Notes: a model not told the origin generated them from the sequence alone. 64,000 nt of DNA from Flavobacteria bacterium BBFL7 (GCA_000153385.1 CH672374.1:1490544-1554543); one strand, 5' to 3'. Shown: positions 1-9,774, counted from the stretch's first letter. A program made the numbers and translations.

Positions 1-2126
1 TTTAATTAACTTATAAGTTGAGTTAGCACTTTCTAGATTTGGAAACACCAACGTATTCACTTTCTTACCAGCCAGCTTAGAAAATGGAAACTTCTTTTTA
101 AGCAGCTCTGGATTTAAAGCAAAATCTGCTTGAATCTCTCCGTCAACAGTGATATCTGGATAGTATCTATGAAGATAATTAACAGCCTCTGTCACTTTAC
201 GAGCATGTGGATGATCTGAAGAACCAAAGTTTGCATAACTTATCATGGCAACCGCTGGATCTATTCCAAACATACGAGCTGTTCGTGCGGTCATTTGAGC
301 AATCTTAGCCAACTCTGTAGCATCCGGATTGATATTAATCGAAGTGTCAGAGACAAAAATGGGTCCGCGATCTGTAATCATCAAATTAGTGGTAGCGACT
401 TTTTGTACTCCAGGAGATTTACCTATAATTTCCATCATAGGCTTAACAGATATAGGAAAAGATTGCGCAACACCTGTGATAACTGCATCTGCATCACCCA
501 GTTTTACCATCATTGCAGCAAAGTAATTACGCTGTCTCATTAATTTCCCAGCATCAAATTCTGTCACACCTTTACGAGCGCGCATTTGCCATAGCTCGTT
601 TGCATATCGATCTTTACGTGGTTTCTCTTCATCAGATTTTGGGTCGATAATTAAAATTTTATCATCCCAATCAATTTCTGTCATCAACTCTTCGATCACA
701 TCTCGCCTTCCTAGCAAAATGGGAGTTGCGATTCCATCTTCATGAACAATTTGCGCTGCTTTTATAACATCTAGATTGTCAGCCTCAGCAAAAACAATAC
801 GCTTAGGATTAGTACGCGCACGGTTTAATATTAAACGGATAAGCTTATTATCTGATCCCATTCTAGACAACAGCTGATCTTCATATTTTTCCCAGTCTTG
901 TATAGGTTCCATAGCCACACCGCTTTCCATTGCCGCTCTCGCCACCGCTGGTGGAATAGTAGAAATCAATCGTGGATCAAAAGGCTTAGGAATTATATAT
1001 TCTCTACCAAAGTTGAGCTTTGTCTCACCATAAGCAATATTAACTTGCTCTGGTACTGGCTCTTTTGCTAGCTGTGCAATGGCATGACAAGCTGCTAACT
1101 TCATTTCTTCATTAATCTTAGAAGCGCGCACGTCTAATGCACCTCTAAAAATAAATGGAAAACCTAAAACGTTATTTACTTGATTAGGATGATCGCTACG
1201 ACCTGTTGCCATTATTAAATCTTCGCGAGTGGCTATCGCTGTGTCATATTCAATCTCAGGATTCGGATTTGCCATTGCAAATACGATAGGATTTTCATTC
1301 ATATCTAGCAACATGGCTGGCGACACAATATTACCTACAGATAGTCCCAGAAAAACATCTGCTCCTTTAAATGCATCTACTAACGTAATAGGATCCATAT
1401 CTCTAGCAAACTCCATCTGTTCAGGACCTAAATCTGTTCGAGAGGTTGTAATCAACCCATCAACATCAAACATGAGGATATTCTCTTTACGAGCACCTAG
1501 TTTTGCATACAGATTTGTACAAGAGATTGCGGCACTACCAGCACCACTAATAACAATTTTTACATCTTCAATTTTCTTGTCAGCAATCTCTAGAGCATTC
1601 AATAATGCTGCACTAGATATAATGGCTGTACCATGTTGATCATCGTGCATTACTGGAATATCCAGTTCCTCTTTTAATCTCTTTTCAATTTCAAAAGCTT
1701 CTGGTGCTTTAATGTCTTCCAGATTAATACCTCCGAAAGTAGGTGCAATGTTTTTTACCGTTTGAATAAACTCATCAACATTTTTAGTATCGATCTCAAT
1801 GTCAAAACAGTCTATGTCTGCAAAAATCTTAAAAAGAAGACCTTTACCTTCCATAACAGGTTTAGAAGCTTCTGGACCTATATCTCCTAGACCTAGAACT
1901 GCTGTACCATTAGTTATAACAGCTACTAGATTCCCTTTTGTGGTGTATTTATAAACATTTGCTTTATCCTTTGCTATTTCAAGACAAGGCTCTGCCACGC
2001 CTGGACTGTAGGCCAATGAGAGATCCCTTTGGCTACTATACTTCTTAGTAGGAACTACTTTTATTTTACCTGGTGTAGGCTTTGCGTGGTACACAAGTGC
2101 TTCACGTCTCTTGCTATCTTTACTCA
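1..2126 (-). CDS. maeB: NADP-dependent malic enzyme with C-terminal phosphotransacetylase-like domain (partial, 3' end outside window)
   Basis: The enzyme oxidatively decarboxylates malate to pyruvate, making NADPH in the cytoplasm. Reading from the ATG at 2126, about 708 residues are visible and the frame is still open at the window edge; the family is usually about 760 residues. The N-terminal malic domain shows YSPGVAEPC and MHDDQHGTA, followed by the dinucleotide-binding stretch [11 protein letters not shown]. From about residue 430 the protein continues into a phosphate acetyltransferase-like domain ([25 protein letters not shown]), the MaeB-type two-domain layout; in MaeB proteins this domain is generally regulatory rather than catalytic. 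It is separated from the fructokinase operon by a terminator and a palindromic repeat, so it is probably its own transcription unit. Identity is secure; only the far C-terminus is unseen. Confidence 0.95.
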
Positions 2127-2156
2127 TAAATAACTGGGTTATTTTTAGTCCAAAAA

Positions 2157-2164
2157 CAAAAGTA
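2157..2164 (-). promoter_or_regulatory. Candidate -7 promoter box of maeB
   Basis: Minus-strand TACTTTTG matches the Bacteroidetes -7 consensus TAnnTTTG and lies 31 bases upstream of the maeB ATG. No clear TTG -33 element sits at the expected spacing, so support is partial. Confidence 0.3.
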
Positions 2165-2213
2165 AGTTATAATGTTCACATGGGTTTTTTGTCTTCGTGA
2201 AAATTGTGTGAAT

Positions 2214-2233
2214 ATCGCTTTCGCGAAAGCGAT
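2214..2233. repeat. Iterated palindrome, exact copy
   Basis: Perfect 20-bp palindrome ATCGCTTTCGCGAAAGCGAT containing the exact 16-bp unit, between maeB and the terminator of the sugar operon. Confidence 0.9.
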
Positions 2234-2251
2234 AATTTGTCACTACTAAAT

Positions 2252-2283
2252 AAAAAAAGCCGTGATTTTCATCACAGCTCTTT
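2252..2283 (-). terminator. Rho-independent terminator of the sugar operon
   Basis: On the minus strand a 9-bp stem (AGCTGTGAT / ATCACGGCT, one G-U pair) with a GAAA loop is followed by a run of seven T. It lies about 20 bases after the fructokinase stop codon. Confidence 0.85.
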
Positions 2284-2301
2284 CTTCCAAAACTTGGCTA
2301 A

Positions 2302-3237
2302 CTAAACTAAATCATTGAAAATATTTTTTAACCCAACCATATCAGGCAATCGGCCCACATTTTGCAACTTAATTGTGGCAAGTTTTTGTGCCATAGAGAT
2401 AGATTCACGTAACGATTTACTTTGAATTTGAGCATATAAAAAACCAGCCCAAAATGCATCTCCAGCACCTGTTACATCTTTTATATCACTAATTTTAAGT
2501 GCTTCTTGATGTAATAGTCCAAAATTGAGATCAGAAACAGTCACGCCTTCCTTGCCTTTAGTAAGACAAATGGTAGTAACTCCCAAAGAATGGAAATAAT
2601 CAAAAATCTCATCATCAGATTTATGTGAATCAAAATATCGGTAGCAATCATCAATACTTATTTTAAGTAATGGATTATAAGAAAGATATTCTGAAATAAC
2701 CTCTTTAGCTTTCTTACGATCTGGCCATATTTTTTCTGAGTAATTGAGATCTATACTTAATTGTAGACCTAATTGGCTAGCGCGTTGCGCTCCTTTTAAA
2801 ATAGTATTTCTAGCAGGATTTTTACTTAAAGCAAAACAAGTTGTATGATAAATTTTTGATAAATCTAATAACGCATCTGTCACTAATTCTTCTGGTATGA
2901 CACAATCTGCTTCTCTATAAGCAGTAAAATCTGGTGTGTCTATTGATTTAGAAACTAAAATGATGGAAGTAGGTAAACCCGATGCTCTATGTATATAAGA
3001 TGTATCAACATCATTATCCTTCAATTTATCGACGATAAAATCTCCTAATCCATCTTTACCACATGAGGCTATTATAGCAGAATTCAAACCTAACCTTGCT
3101 GCATTAACAGCGACATTAGTAGGCGATCCACCTAAAAAGCGATGGTAGTTCTTAGTATCTGAAATACTTGCATTCTTTTCATGACCTATAAAGTCAATTA
3201 ATATTTCCCCTATACACAATATATCAATGGTCTTCAC
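2302..3237 (-). CDS. Fructokinase-like PfkB-family sugar kinase
   Basis: A 311-residue ribokinase/PfkB-fold kinase that phosphorylates a sugar with ATP in the cytoplasm. The sugar-binding signature GGSPTNVAVNAARLG is near residues 36-50, and the catalytic anion-hole signature DVTGAGDAFWAGF is near residue 255, with the family's base Asp in GAGDAF. The start is a GTG at 3235-3237 whose first base overlaps the stop codon of the upstream glycosidase (TAGTG), so the two are translationally coupled. It is the last gene of a permease-glycosidase-kinase operon and ends at a strong terminator. Fructose is the likely substrate because the permease resembles sucrose transporters and a sucrose-cleaving glycosidase would release fructose. 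Substrate assignment is inference; family assignment is firm. Confidence 0.85.
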   Translation of the reverse strand: MKTIDILCIGEILIDFIGHEKNASISDTKNYHRFLGGSPTNVAVNAARLGLNSAIIASCGKDGLGDFIVDKLKDNDVDTSYIHRASGLPTSIILVSKSIDTPDFTAYREADCVIPEELVTDALLDLSKIYHTTCFALSKNPARNTILKGAQRASQLGLQLSIDLNYSEKIWPDRKKAKEVISEYLSYNPLLKISIDDCYRYFDSHKSDDEIFDYFHSLGVTTICLTKGKEGVTVSDLNFGLLHQEALKISDIKDVTGAGDAFWAGFLYAQIQSKSLRESISMAQKLATIKLQNVGRLPDMVGLKNIFNDLV

Positions 3238-4415
3238 TAGTCGACTAATATTTTAAAATTATTATTTAAAGTTTGATGCAGGATTACAGCTCCTGCGGCA
3301 CTCCACGCGCATTTAGGTACACCTATCGGCTCACCTGTCTTGGTATGAAAATTTTCATAAAAAGAAAATTCTTTCTGCTCATTCAAATGGTTTATACTTT
3401 TCAATAATTCTTGAGCGGCATTATCATGTCCCATATGAGCCAAGGCTAAACCATAAAAACCATTTACCATCGGCCAGCTACCAGCATTGTGAAATTCATA
3501 TGGAAAATTCCTGAATTCATATTTGCAGTTATCCTTCAATAAATTCCATTCTTTATCTTCCTCCATCACAGGTGGCCAAAAGGCTGGCAATACTGTAAGT
3601 TTAGTTGTGGATAATAAATTCTGACTATAGGAGATGATATCTTCTTTCAATTCTTGAGTTCCTAAATCTAGTATCACGAACAAACTATTTGCAAACGCAT
3701 CGTATTGTGTTTTATAACCAGATGGTGAAAATGAGGCTGGCAGATAACTTTTCTTATCCATGGCTTCATAAGCTCTAGGATGAAATTTATCGGAGTCTGA
3801 ATCACCTATAAAATTTATACGCAACTGCTCTTCAATAGCTATGATCTTATTGCTAACATCCTTGTTGTTCTTAAAATGATTATAGCTTTTTAAAGCCCAT
3901 AATCTCAAAAGCTGATCGTATAAAACATATCCGTCAGTGATGTATTCATCGGCCCAATTACCAGATAATGGGACGTACATTAGATGCTTATTATTAAATT
4001 CCCATGCATTTAACAGCGCCAGACATTTATCAATATGTGATTTATAAGTCTCTACAATTTGATGATCTTGCTTATAATGTGCCAGCTGGCAAACTCCAAT
4101 AACAAACCAAGTTACCGCATCTACTCTACCTGCTAGACCACCATAACTAACTTCTACTTTCTTGCCTTTAAAAGCCACATTAGACGGTATAGTTCCCATT
4201 GCATGCTGATGGGCAGCCAGTGTATGAATTGTTTTTTCAAAAGTTTTGATCAGTTCGTTATCACCAGAAGCTAGTGCTGCTAGCCCACAAATTACTCCAT
4301 CTCTAGACCAGACTCTTTTATAATTTGAGATATCTAGAGCACTTGCGAGAAAACCATCTGTAGAAGACGCTTTACGGAGTAACTCAATGGATTTTATGTA
4401 ATTATTGTTATTCAT
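3237..4415 (-). CDS. Alpha/alpha-barrel glycoside hydrolase (GH100 neutral invertase / amylo-alpha-1,6-glucosidase-like)
   Basis: A 392-residue protein without signal peptide, hence cytoplasmic. Its composition and motifs fit the six-hairpin alpha/alpha toroid hydrolases: YKRVWSRDGVICGLAAL near residue 32 (the W-x-RD motif typical of this clan), an acidic pair in WADEYITDGYVLYDQLLR near residue 155, and SWPMVNGFYGLALAHM near residue 335. Related proteins are annotated as glycogen-debranching-like or GH100 invertases. Its start overlaps the end of the permease gene by 8 bases and its stop overlaps the kinase start, so it belongs to one sugar operon. Next to a SUT-like permease and a fructokinase, intracellular hydrolysis of sucrose or a short glucoside is the most economical reading. 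The exact GH family and substrate are not proven by sequence. Confidence 0.7.
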   Translation of the reverse strand: MNNNNYIKSIELLRKASSTDGFLASALDISNYKRVWSRDGVICGLAALASGDNELIKTFEKTIHTLAAHQHAMGTIPSNVAFKGKKVEVSYGGLAGRVDAVTWFVIGVCQLAHYKQDHQIVETYKSHIDKCLALLNAWEFNNKHLMYVPLSGNWADEYITDGYVLYDQLLRLWALKSYNHFKNNKDVSNKIIAIEEQLRINFIGDSDSDKFHPRAYEAMDKKSYLPASFSPSGYKTQYDAFANSLFVILDLGTQELKEDIISYSQNLLSTTKLTVLPAFWPPVMEEDKEWNLLKDNCKYEFRNFPYEFHNAGSWPMVNGFYGLALAHMGHDNAAQELLKSINHLNEQKEFSFYENFHTKTGEPIGVPKCAWSAAGAVILHQTLNNNFKILVD

Positions 4416-5715
4416 TTACTACGTGTTTTTTAGTTTGTATAAACATCGTTGCTATGGTAGCAAGAATTAATAATACACCGGCAAATGTGATTGCATTACG
4501 AGGATCATTTCCTAAAAAGTTTTTTAATACGTAACCAAAAGTTAAGGTTTGGAAAATCATAGGAATCACAATCATCATATTTATGATACCCATGTAAACA
4601 CCATATCGTTCTTTAGGAATATTTGAAATCACCATTAGATAAGGAATTCCCATCATACTTGCCCACCCTATACCGAATCCAGTTATAGCAAATAGCAACA
4701 AGTTTTTATCTGCTATATGTGGAAATGCTAGAAATCCCGCCGCCGCAAGTAGCAAACAGACTGAATGAACTAATTTAGGACTATACTTTTTTGCAAAGCC
4801 TACAAGTGCAAAGGCTACTAAAAATGTTACAACATTATACCAGCCATTTACTAAAGCTGTCCAACTCACTGCTTCTTCATAAGCTGCTTCATTACTTGCT
4901 GGTGTAGCATTCCACACAGATAGCGCAACACTTTTTGAAGAATTTTGCCAGTAACAGAATAACGCATACCATTGGAAAAGATAGACTAAAGCTAGTTGCC
5001 ACATAACCTTAGGCATATTTTTAATAGCTGAAGCTATTTCTATTAAAGGACCCAATACTGATCGTTTTTCATTGCGCATTAAAGCAAGTTCTTCATCTGT
5101 AGGCGGAATCTCTTTAGTCTTACTGATGCTCCATAAAATTGTAGCGATAGAACAAAATGCACCAAGGAAAAAAGAAGCATAAACCCATGTAGGTAAAGAA
5201 CCTGTTTTACCGACTATGAAAATCGGAAAAATGAAAATGGAAAGATTTGCAAGCACCTGTCCTAAACCAGTGAAAAAACTTTGCATTTGAAAACCGGTAG
5301 GTTGCTGTTCCGGAATCAATTTATCAGCAATTAAAGCCCTGTAAGGCTCCATTGCAGTATTGTTACCTGCATCTAAAATCCATAATAGACCAGCCGCCAT
5401 CCATAATGAACTACTGAATGGAAACAGCAATAAACTAACACTACATAACAATGCACCTATTAAAAAATATGGTTTGCGTCGACCGAATTTAGGTGACCAT
5501 GTTTTATCACTCATCGCTCCTATAATAGGTTGCACCAGTAATCCAGTCACTGGACCTGCTAGATGTAATATAGGAATTTGATCTGGTGCCGCTCCTAGAA
5601 AATCATAGATAGGCGTCACGGCACTTTGTTGCAATCCAAAACTATATTGAATACCGAAAAAACCAACATTCATATTCAGAATTTGCCAGAAGTTTAATTT
5701 TACTTTCCCTAACAT
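4408..5715 (-). CDS. MFS sugar permease of the SUT/SLC45 type (probable sucrose or alpha-glucoside importer)
   Basis: A 435-residue inner-membrane protein with about 12 hydrophobic segments. The N-terminal half carries the hallmark [10 protein letters not shown] preceded by GAMSDKTW, and [18 protein letters not shown], which closely parallel the GPxxGLLVQPxxG and SD...RFGRRRPF motifs of plant and animal sucrose transporters and bacterial SuxC-like permeases. It likely imports a disaccharide with protons. It is the first gene of the permease-glycosidase-kinase operon, lies downstream of the TonB-dependent receptor on the same strand, and overlaps the next gene by 8 bases. Start ATG at 5715 is followed by a normal first membrane segment. 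Family is clear; sucrose as substrate is inferred from motif similarity and neighbours. Confidence 0.8.
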   Translation of the reverse strand: MLGKVKLNFWQILNMNVGFFGIQYSFGLQQSAVTPIYDFLGAAPDQIPILHLAGPVTGLLVQPIIGAMSDKTWSPKFGRRKPYFLIGALLCSVSLLLFPFSSSLWMAAGLLWILDAGNNTAMEPYRALIADKLIPEQQPTGFQMQSFFTGLGQVLANLSIFIFPIFIVGKTGSLPTWVYASFFLGAFCSIATILWSISKTKEIPPTDEELALMRNEKRSVLGPLIEIASAIKNMPKVMWQLALVYLFQWYALFCYWQNSSKSVALSVWNATPASNEAAYEEAVSWTALVNGWYNVVTFLVAFALVGFAKKYSPKLVHSVCLLLAAAGFLAFPHIADKNLLLFAITGFGIGWASMMGIPYLMVISNIPKERYGVYMGIINMMIVIPMIFQTLTFGYVLKNFLGNDPRNAITFAGVLLILATIATMFIQTKKHVVNE

Positions 5716-5795
5716 TTCGTTTTTAAGTTTTAAAAAATTGTGGATGTTTTACACCAATAGATTAAAGCAACATTTACTTACACCATTAAATAATA

Positions 5796-5825
5796 GAGTT
5801 AGTATTAAAAAAATAACACTAACTC
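5796..5825. other. Imperfect stem-loop between receptor and permease genes
   Basis: A 12-bp inverted repeat with one mismatch (GAGTTAGTATTA at 5796-5807 and TAACACTAACTC at 5814-5825) with a loop of six A lies in the 238-base gap. It lacks a following T-run on the minus strand, so it may be an mRNA processing or stabilising hairpin or an operator rather than a terminator. Confidence 0.4.
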
Positions 5826-5897
5826 AATTACATTGGTGAAAACAATAAAATAGCTAATTCTAAACTTATATTAAAGCTATATGAAATGTGGCGGACA

Positions 5898-5913
5898 CGC
5901 ATTCGCGAAAGCA
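5898..5913. repeat. Iterated palindrome, degenerate copy
   Basis: CGCATTCGCGAAAGCA differs from the 16-bp unit at two positions. It lies in the 238-base gap between the permease and receptor genes. Confidence 0.6.
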
Positions 5914-5953
5914 CATTTATATCATTACATAGACTTTCACATAAGATAAAGTC

Positions 5954-8566
5954 TTAAAAAGTATATTGCAACCCAAGAGATACAGATCTTCCCGGAAGAG
6001 CCCTTGCTCTCAAGTAATTAGTCTGCCCTTCTACAATTGACCCTTCTTCAGATTCTGTAATTCCTAATGTATCAAAAATATTATTTGCAGATAAATTTGC
6101 ATTTAAATCTTTAGTAATACCAACGTTTAGAAATCCATTTACGATTACAAACCCAGGCATGATTAACTCGTTAGTATCTTGAGCATAAGCTTTAGTCTGT
6201 CCTACAAAGCTTAGACCTACAGAGTTCTTTTGATCAGCTCCGAAATTATAAGAAGGAATTAAATTGTAAATAAAATCTGGTTGTCTTCTAGGAGTATTAC
6301 CGTCGTTATCTCCTGATTCTAAAGTAGCATTTGTATAAGTTACAGCTCCTCTAACTGTAAAATCCTCCATTCTATATGAACCTTCTACTTCAACTCCAAA
6401 TGATTGGTAATCATTATCTATAATTAAGTCTGGATTTGTAGCTTCAAAACCAGCTTGCTCAGTAGTTTTTGAATAAAAACCTGTAATATATAAAGCTCCA
6501 CTATCAAAACCTTGCTTATATCCTATTTCTGCTTGGTTTAAAAAGTCTAATGCATTGATGCGGTCAGAGTTCTGGTAATCTAAACCTGAGAATAAAATAC
6601 GATCTGCCTTTGCAGCTGCTCCTCTACTATACCTTGCAAATACAGCTTGTCTATCCTGAATTTTATAGTTCAAACCCAATGAGTAGGAAACATAGTCATA
6701 ATCATAATTTACTGCTGTAGGTTCAGCATTATTAACACTATAGACACTTAGTTCTGGTGCTGAAATTACGCCATCATTATTAATATCCACAACAGACTCT
6801 GTTCCTCCTGTGAAATTCCCGTCTACTTTACCCATATCAAATCTGATACTAGCATCTATATTCAATTTTTCTGACGCTTCTAGAGCAACATTTACGTACG
6901 GTGCAGAAACATTATATTGTGTATCATAATTTCTAGCTAAGTTACCCCAGAAAGGTGTTCCATAAGCATACAAACCATTTTCACTTAAGGCCGCACCTGT
7001 AGGGTCAAAGGCATTAATTAACCTTGCATTCTCACCTTGAACCTCCTGTAAATAAGAATTCCAAGTCCAGTTCATTGAAATATTTTGAATAGATTTAAAA
7101 TAACCTAGTGTAATATCTAAGTTATCATAAGATTTTGATAATTTTAAATCATTCATGAAGTTGTTGAAGTTCTCTAATTCTACATCAAACATGTGGATTC
7201 GAGCAACTAAGCTTTCATTTGCTACAGGTGTACCATCTATAAGTTGTAATGTGGATCCAGCACCAAACGAATCTGCTATATCAGCTGCGGTAGCAATTTG
7301 TGATGGAAAAGGTGATATGAAAGCTCCATTATTAGAAGAGAAACGACCATTATTAGAAACTTTCCACTCATTACCTAAATCAAAATTTGCAGATATCCCT
7401 ACAGCTGTAGATATAGGATTCATTCCATCGGCTACATCACCTCTCGACGGCTGCCCATCTGAACCTAATCTTAATGTTTGTGTCAAATTAGGTGTATGTA
7501 AAGAACCTGTTGTTGCATCAAAATTTGGAGCACTTTCCCAAGTCGGGTCTGCATTTGTTCCAGTAACTTGAATAGGTCCTGGTAAATAAGCTATAGCTTT
7601 ATCATTAAGATATTTGGCATAAACTCTTACGGAGCCTTTATCAAATTTTTTCATTAGACTAAGTTTAAGCTGTCCTCCATTATTTGCAGTGAATCCAGCA
7701 TCCCTTATTCCTTCTCCTACTCTATAGAAACCACCTGCATGCATATACAAATCATCTGCTATTTCAGTACCGTAGGCAAAGTCTGTTCTAAACGAGTCAT
7801 AATTTGCACCAAATGTAGTTCCAATTGTTCCACCTTCAGATTGTCCAGTTTTGCTAATGATGTTTATAATACCACCTGGTGCATTAGAAGTTTGTGTTGA
7901 AGCAGATCCTCCTCTAATTGCTTCAATACGAGAAACATTTGCATCAAATCTGGTGAAAATATCAGCTGTTGCAAAAGAGATATCACCATATAATAAAACG
8001 GGCAATCCGTCTTCTTGAATTTGAACATATTTAGATCCTCCAGAAGATATGGGCACACCTCTCACAGAAATATTTGAGTTTCCTTCACCACCCGAAGACT
8101 CAGATCTAATACCTGGAATCGTTCTAAAAATTTCGGCAGTAGTTCTAGGCGCGGATTGTGCAATAGATGTTGTCCCCAAAGTGGTTACTGACACACTTGA
8201 TTCGATTTTAGCTTTTGGATTTGTCACACCAGTTACCACAATAGCATCGAGTGACTCTGCATCTTCTTGCATTACAAAGTTATAAGTAGTATTCCCATCA
8301 ATGCTTATTTTTTTAGAATATTTAGAGTAACCTAAAGATGAACCTACTATAGTATAGTCCCCATTTGCTACATTGATGATTTTATAATTACCATCTATGT
8401 CCGTTACAGCTCCTTTACCAGATCCTTTTAAGATGACATTAGCCCCGAAAACAGGCTCACCTGTAACATCCTTTACGTTTCCACTGATAGTGGACTGTGC
8501 AACTACTGACGATATCGTCAATAACATGATAAGCACAAAACTCCACGAAGATTTTAAATTATTCAT
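5954..8566 (-). CDS. TonB-dependent outer-membrane receptor with N-terminal CarboxypepD_reg-like domain, no SusD partner
   Basis: An 870-residue outer-membrane transporter. A signal peptide (MNNLKSSWSFVLIMLLTISS to VVAQ) is followed by a carboxypeptidase-regulatory-like domain at about 25-110 (SGNVKDVTGEPVFGANVIL), a plug domain with the TonB-box-like segment DAIVVTGV, and a C-terminal beta-barrel ending GLQYTF with the usual terminal aromatic residue. It is the first gene after the LacI operators and reads toward the permease, glycosidase and fructokinase, so it probably brings the sugar across the outer membrane. No SusD lipoprotein gene is present, unlike classical polysaccharide loci; that fits a small oligosaccharide. 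The absence of SusD and the LacI control resemble the sucrose sux locus of Xanthomonas. Specificity is inferred. Confidence 0.88.
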   Translation of the reverse strand: MNNLKSSWSFVLIMLLTISSVVAQSTISGNVKDVTGEPVFGANVILKGSGKGAVTDIDGNYKIINVANGDYTIVGSSLGYSKYSKKISIDGNTTYNFVMQEDAESLDAIVVTGVTNPKAKIESSVSVTTLGTTSIAQSAPRTTAEIFRTIPGIRSESSGGEGNSNISVRGVPISSGGSKYVQIQEDGLPVLLYGDISFATADIFTRFDANVSRIEAIRGGSASTQTSNAPGGIINIISKTGQSEGGTIGTTFGANYDSFRTDFAYGTEIADDLYMHAGGFYRVGEGIRDAGFTANNGGQLKLSLMKKFDKGSVRVYAKYLNDKAIAYLPGPIQVTGTNADPTWESAPNFDATTGSLHTPNLTQTLRLGSDGQPSRGDVADGMNPISTAVGISANFDLGNEWKVSNNGRFSSNNGAFISPFPSQIATAADIADSFGAGSTLQLIDGTPVANESLVARIHMFDVELENFNNFMNDLKLSKSYDNLDITLGYFKSIQNISMNWTWNSYLQEVQGENARLINAFDPTGAALSENGLYAYGTPFWGNLARNYDTQYNVSAPYVNVALEASEKLNIDASIRFDMGKVDGNFTGGTESVVDINNDGVISAPELSVYSVNNAEPTAVNYDYDYVSYSLGLNYKIQDRQAVFARYSRGAAAKADRILFSGLDYQNSDRINALDFLNQAEIGYKQGFDSGALYITGFYSKTTEQAGFEATNPDLIIDNDYQSFGVEVEGSYRMEDFTVRGAVTYTNATLESGDNDGNTPRRQPDFIYNLIPSYNFGADQKNSVGLSFVGQTKAYAQDTNELIMPGFVIVNGFLNVGITKDLNANLSANNIFDTLGITESEEGSIVEGQTNYLRARALPGRSVSLGLQYTF

Positions 8567-8654
8567 ATTGAGTAAAATTTAGTTATAAAGTAAAAATTGT
8601 AGTTAATCTTTAGCTAATTTATAATTACAACTAAATAAAAATGCATTATTCGCA

Positions 8655-8670
8655 TCGAAAACGTTTTCGA
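8655..8670. promoter_or_regulatory. LacI-family operator 1
   Basis: Perfect 16-bp palindrome TCGAAAACGTTTTCGA with the central CG typical of LacI/CcpA-type operators. It lies between the divergent receptor gene and LacI gene. Confidence 0.85.
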
Positions 8671-8676
8671 AACGAC

Positions 8677-8690
8677 CGAAAACGTTTTCG
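8677..8690. promoter_or_regulatory. LacI-family operator 2
   Basis: Second palindrome CGAAAACGTTTTCG, centred 21 bp from operator 1, i.e. two helical turns on the same DNA face. It precedes a near-consensus -7 box, so binding here would block the regulator's own promoter as well as affect the receptor gene. Confidence 0.85.
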
Positions 8691-8700
8691 ATATTTTTTC

Positions 8701-8708
8701 TATCTTCG
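8701..8708 (+). promoter_or_regulatory. Candidate -7 promoter box of the LacI regulator gene
   Basis: TATCTTCG differs from TAnnTTTG at one position. It lies directly after operator 2 and 26 bases before the proposed TTG start. Confidence 0.4.
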
Positions 8709-8733
8709 TTTCACAACAACAAATATTGAAATA

Positions 8734-9759
8734 TTGAAGCCTGTAACATTAAAACAAATAGCTGAAGAACTAAATATTTCAATAACTACCGTATCAAAGG
8801 CTCTGAAGGACTATCCCGATGTTAGTCCTAAGACTAAAGGTAGAGTTAAGGAACTAGCAGCAACATTAAATTATAAACCTAATTCATTTGCTGTCAACCT
8901 ACGAACTAAAGAATCTAAAACAGTTGGATTAATCATCCCTGTGATAGTTCATCATTTTTTCGCTAATGTTATTAAAGGAATTTTGTCTCAGGCAGAGAAA
9001 AAAGGCTACTTAGTTATTATTCTTCAGTCTAATGAATCTTATGATTTAGAAAGAAAACAAATTGATTTACTACTAAGAAAAGGAGTTGATGGAGTAATTA
9101 TTTCTCTTGCAAATGAAACAGTAAACTATAATCATTTAAACGAAGTGATTGCTCAAGGGAAGTCACTTGTAATGTTTGATAAAATTGCCAAAACAGTTCA
9201 TTGTTCTAAAATAATTATAAACGATAGGCTTGCAGCATACAAAGCGACACAGCATTTAATTGATACAGGTTGTAAAAAAATTGCACATTTCAGAGGATCA
9301 CTATTACCTCAAAATTCAATAGATAGGTTTTTAGGGTATAGAAAGGCTCTCGAAGATAACAATATACCATATGATCCATCTGTAGTATACATTTGTGAAT
9401 GTGCTGATAAAAGTTTTGAAGAAGGAGAACAAAATGCTTTGAAATTGTTAGAAGAACATGATGATGTAGACGGTATTTTTATTAATACAGATTTAGTCGC
9501 TATAGGTGCTATGTCCGCATTAAAAAAAGCTGGTATAAAAATTCCAGAAGATATTGCAATCGTCGGATTCAGTAATTGGTTTATGTCATCTGTGATATCG
9601 CCTAAGCTTACCACAATCAACCAACCTGGTTTTGAAATGGGTAAGTCTGCTTTTAAGCAATTGTTTAAAGAAATAAAGTTAAGAAAGAAAAATCGCCCTA
9701 TCGAGTTTAAAGAAATAGAGCTAAAAACTGAATTAATAAACAGAGAATCTACTCATTAA
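8734..9759 (+). CDS. LacI-family transcriptional regulator of the sugar locus
   Basis: A 341-residue regulator. The helix-turn-helix is at the very N-terminus (LKQIAEELNISITTVSKAL), followed by a hinge and a periplasmic-binding-protein-like sensor domain starting at about residue 60 (KTVGLIIPVIVHHFFANV). The open frame extends 93 bases further upstream to an ATG at 8641, but that stretch contains both operators and the candidate -7 box and would encode a basic, non-LacI-like tail, so I chose the TTG at 8734 (LKPVTLKQIAEE). Divergent from the receptor gene, with two tandem operators between them, it probably represses the receptor operon and itself until a sugar ligand releases it. Start codon choice is inference; family is certain. 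Confidence 0.9.
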   Translation: MKPVTLKQIAEELNISITTVSKALKDYPDVSPKTKGRVKELAATLNYKPNSFAVNLRTKESKTVGLIIPVIVHHFFANVIKGILSQAEKKGYLVIILQSNESYDLERKQIDLLLRKGVDGVIISLANETVNYNHLNEVIAQGKSLVMFDKIAKTVHCSKIIINDRLAAYKATQHLIDTGCKKIAHFRGSLLPQNSIDRFLGYRKALEDNNIPYDPSVVYICECADKSFEEGEQNALKLLEEHDDVDGIFINTDLVAIGAMSALKKAGIKIPEDIAIVGFSNWFMSSVISPKLTTINQPGFEMGKSAFKQLFKEIKLRKKNRPIEFKEIELKTELINRESTH

Positions 9760-9774
9760 CCAAATTTCACATAA

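Noticed and set aside
8641-8733. N-terminal extension of the LacI regulator from an ATG at 8641
   Set aside because: The stretch contains both operators and a near-consensus -7 box, and the encoded residues are basic and unlike any LacI N-terminus.
2302-9759. Classical polysaccharide utilization locus
   Set aside because: No SusD gene and no extracellular endo-hydrolase are present; the contents fit disaccharide uptake.
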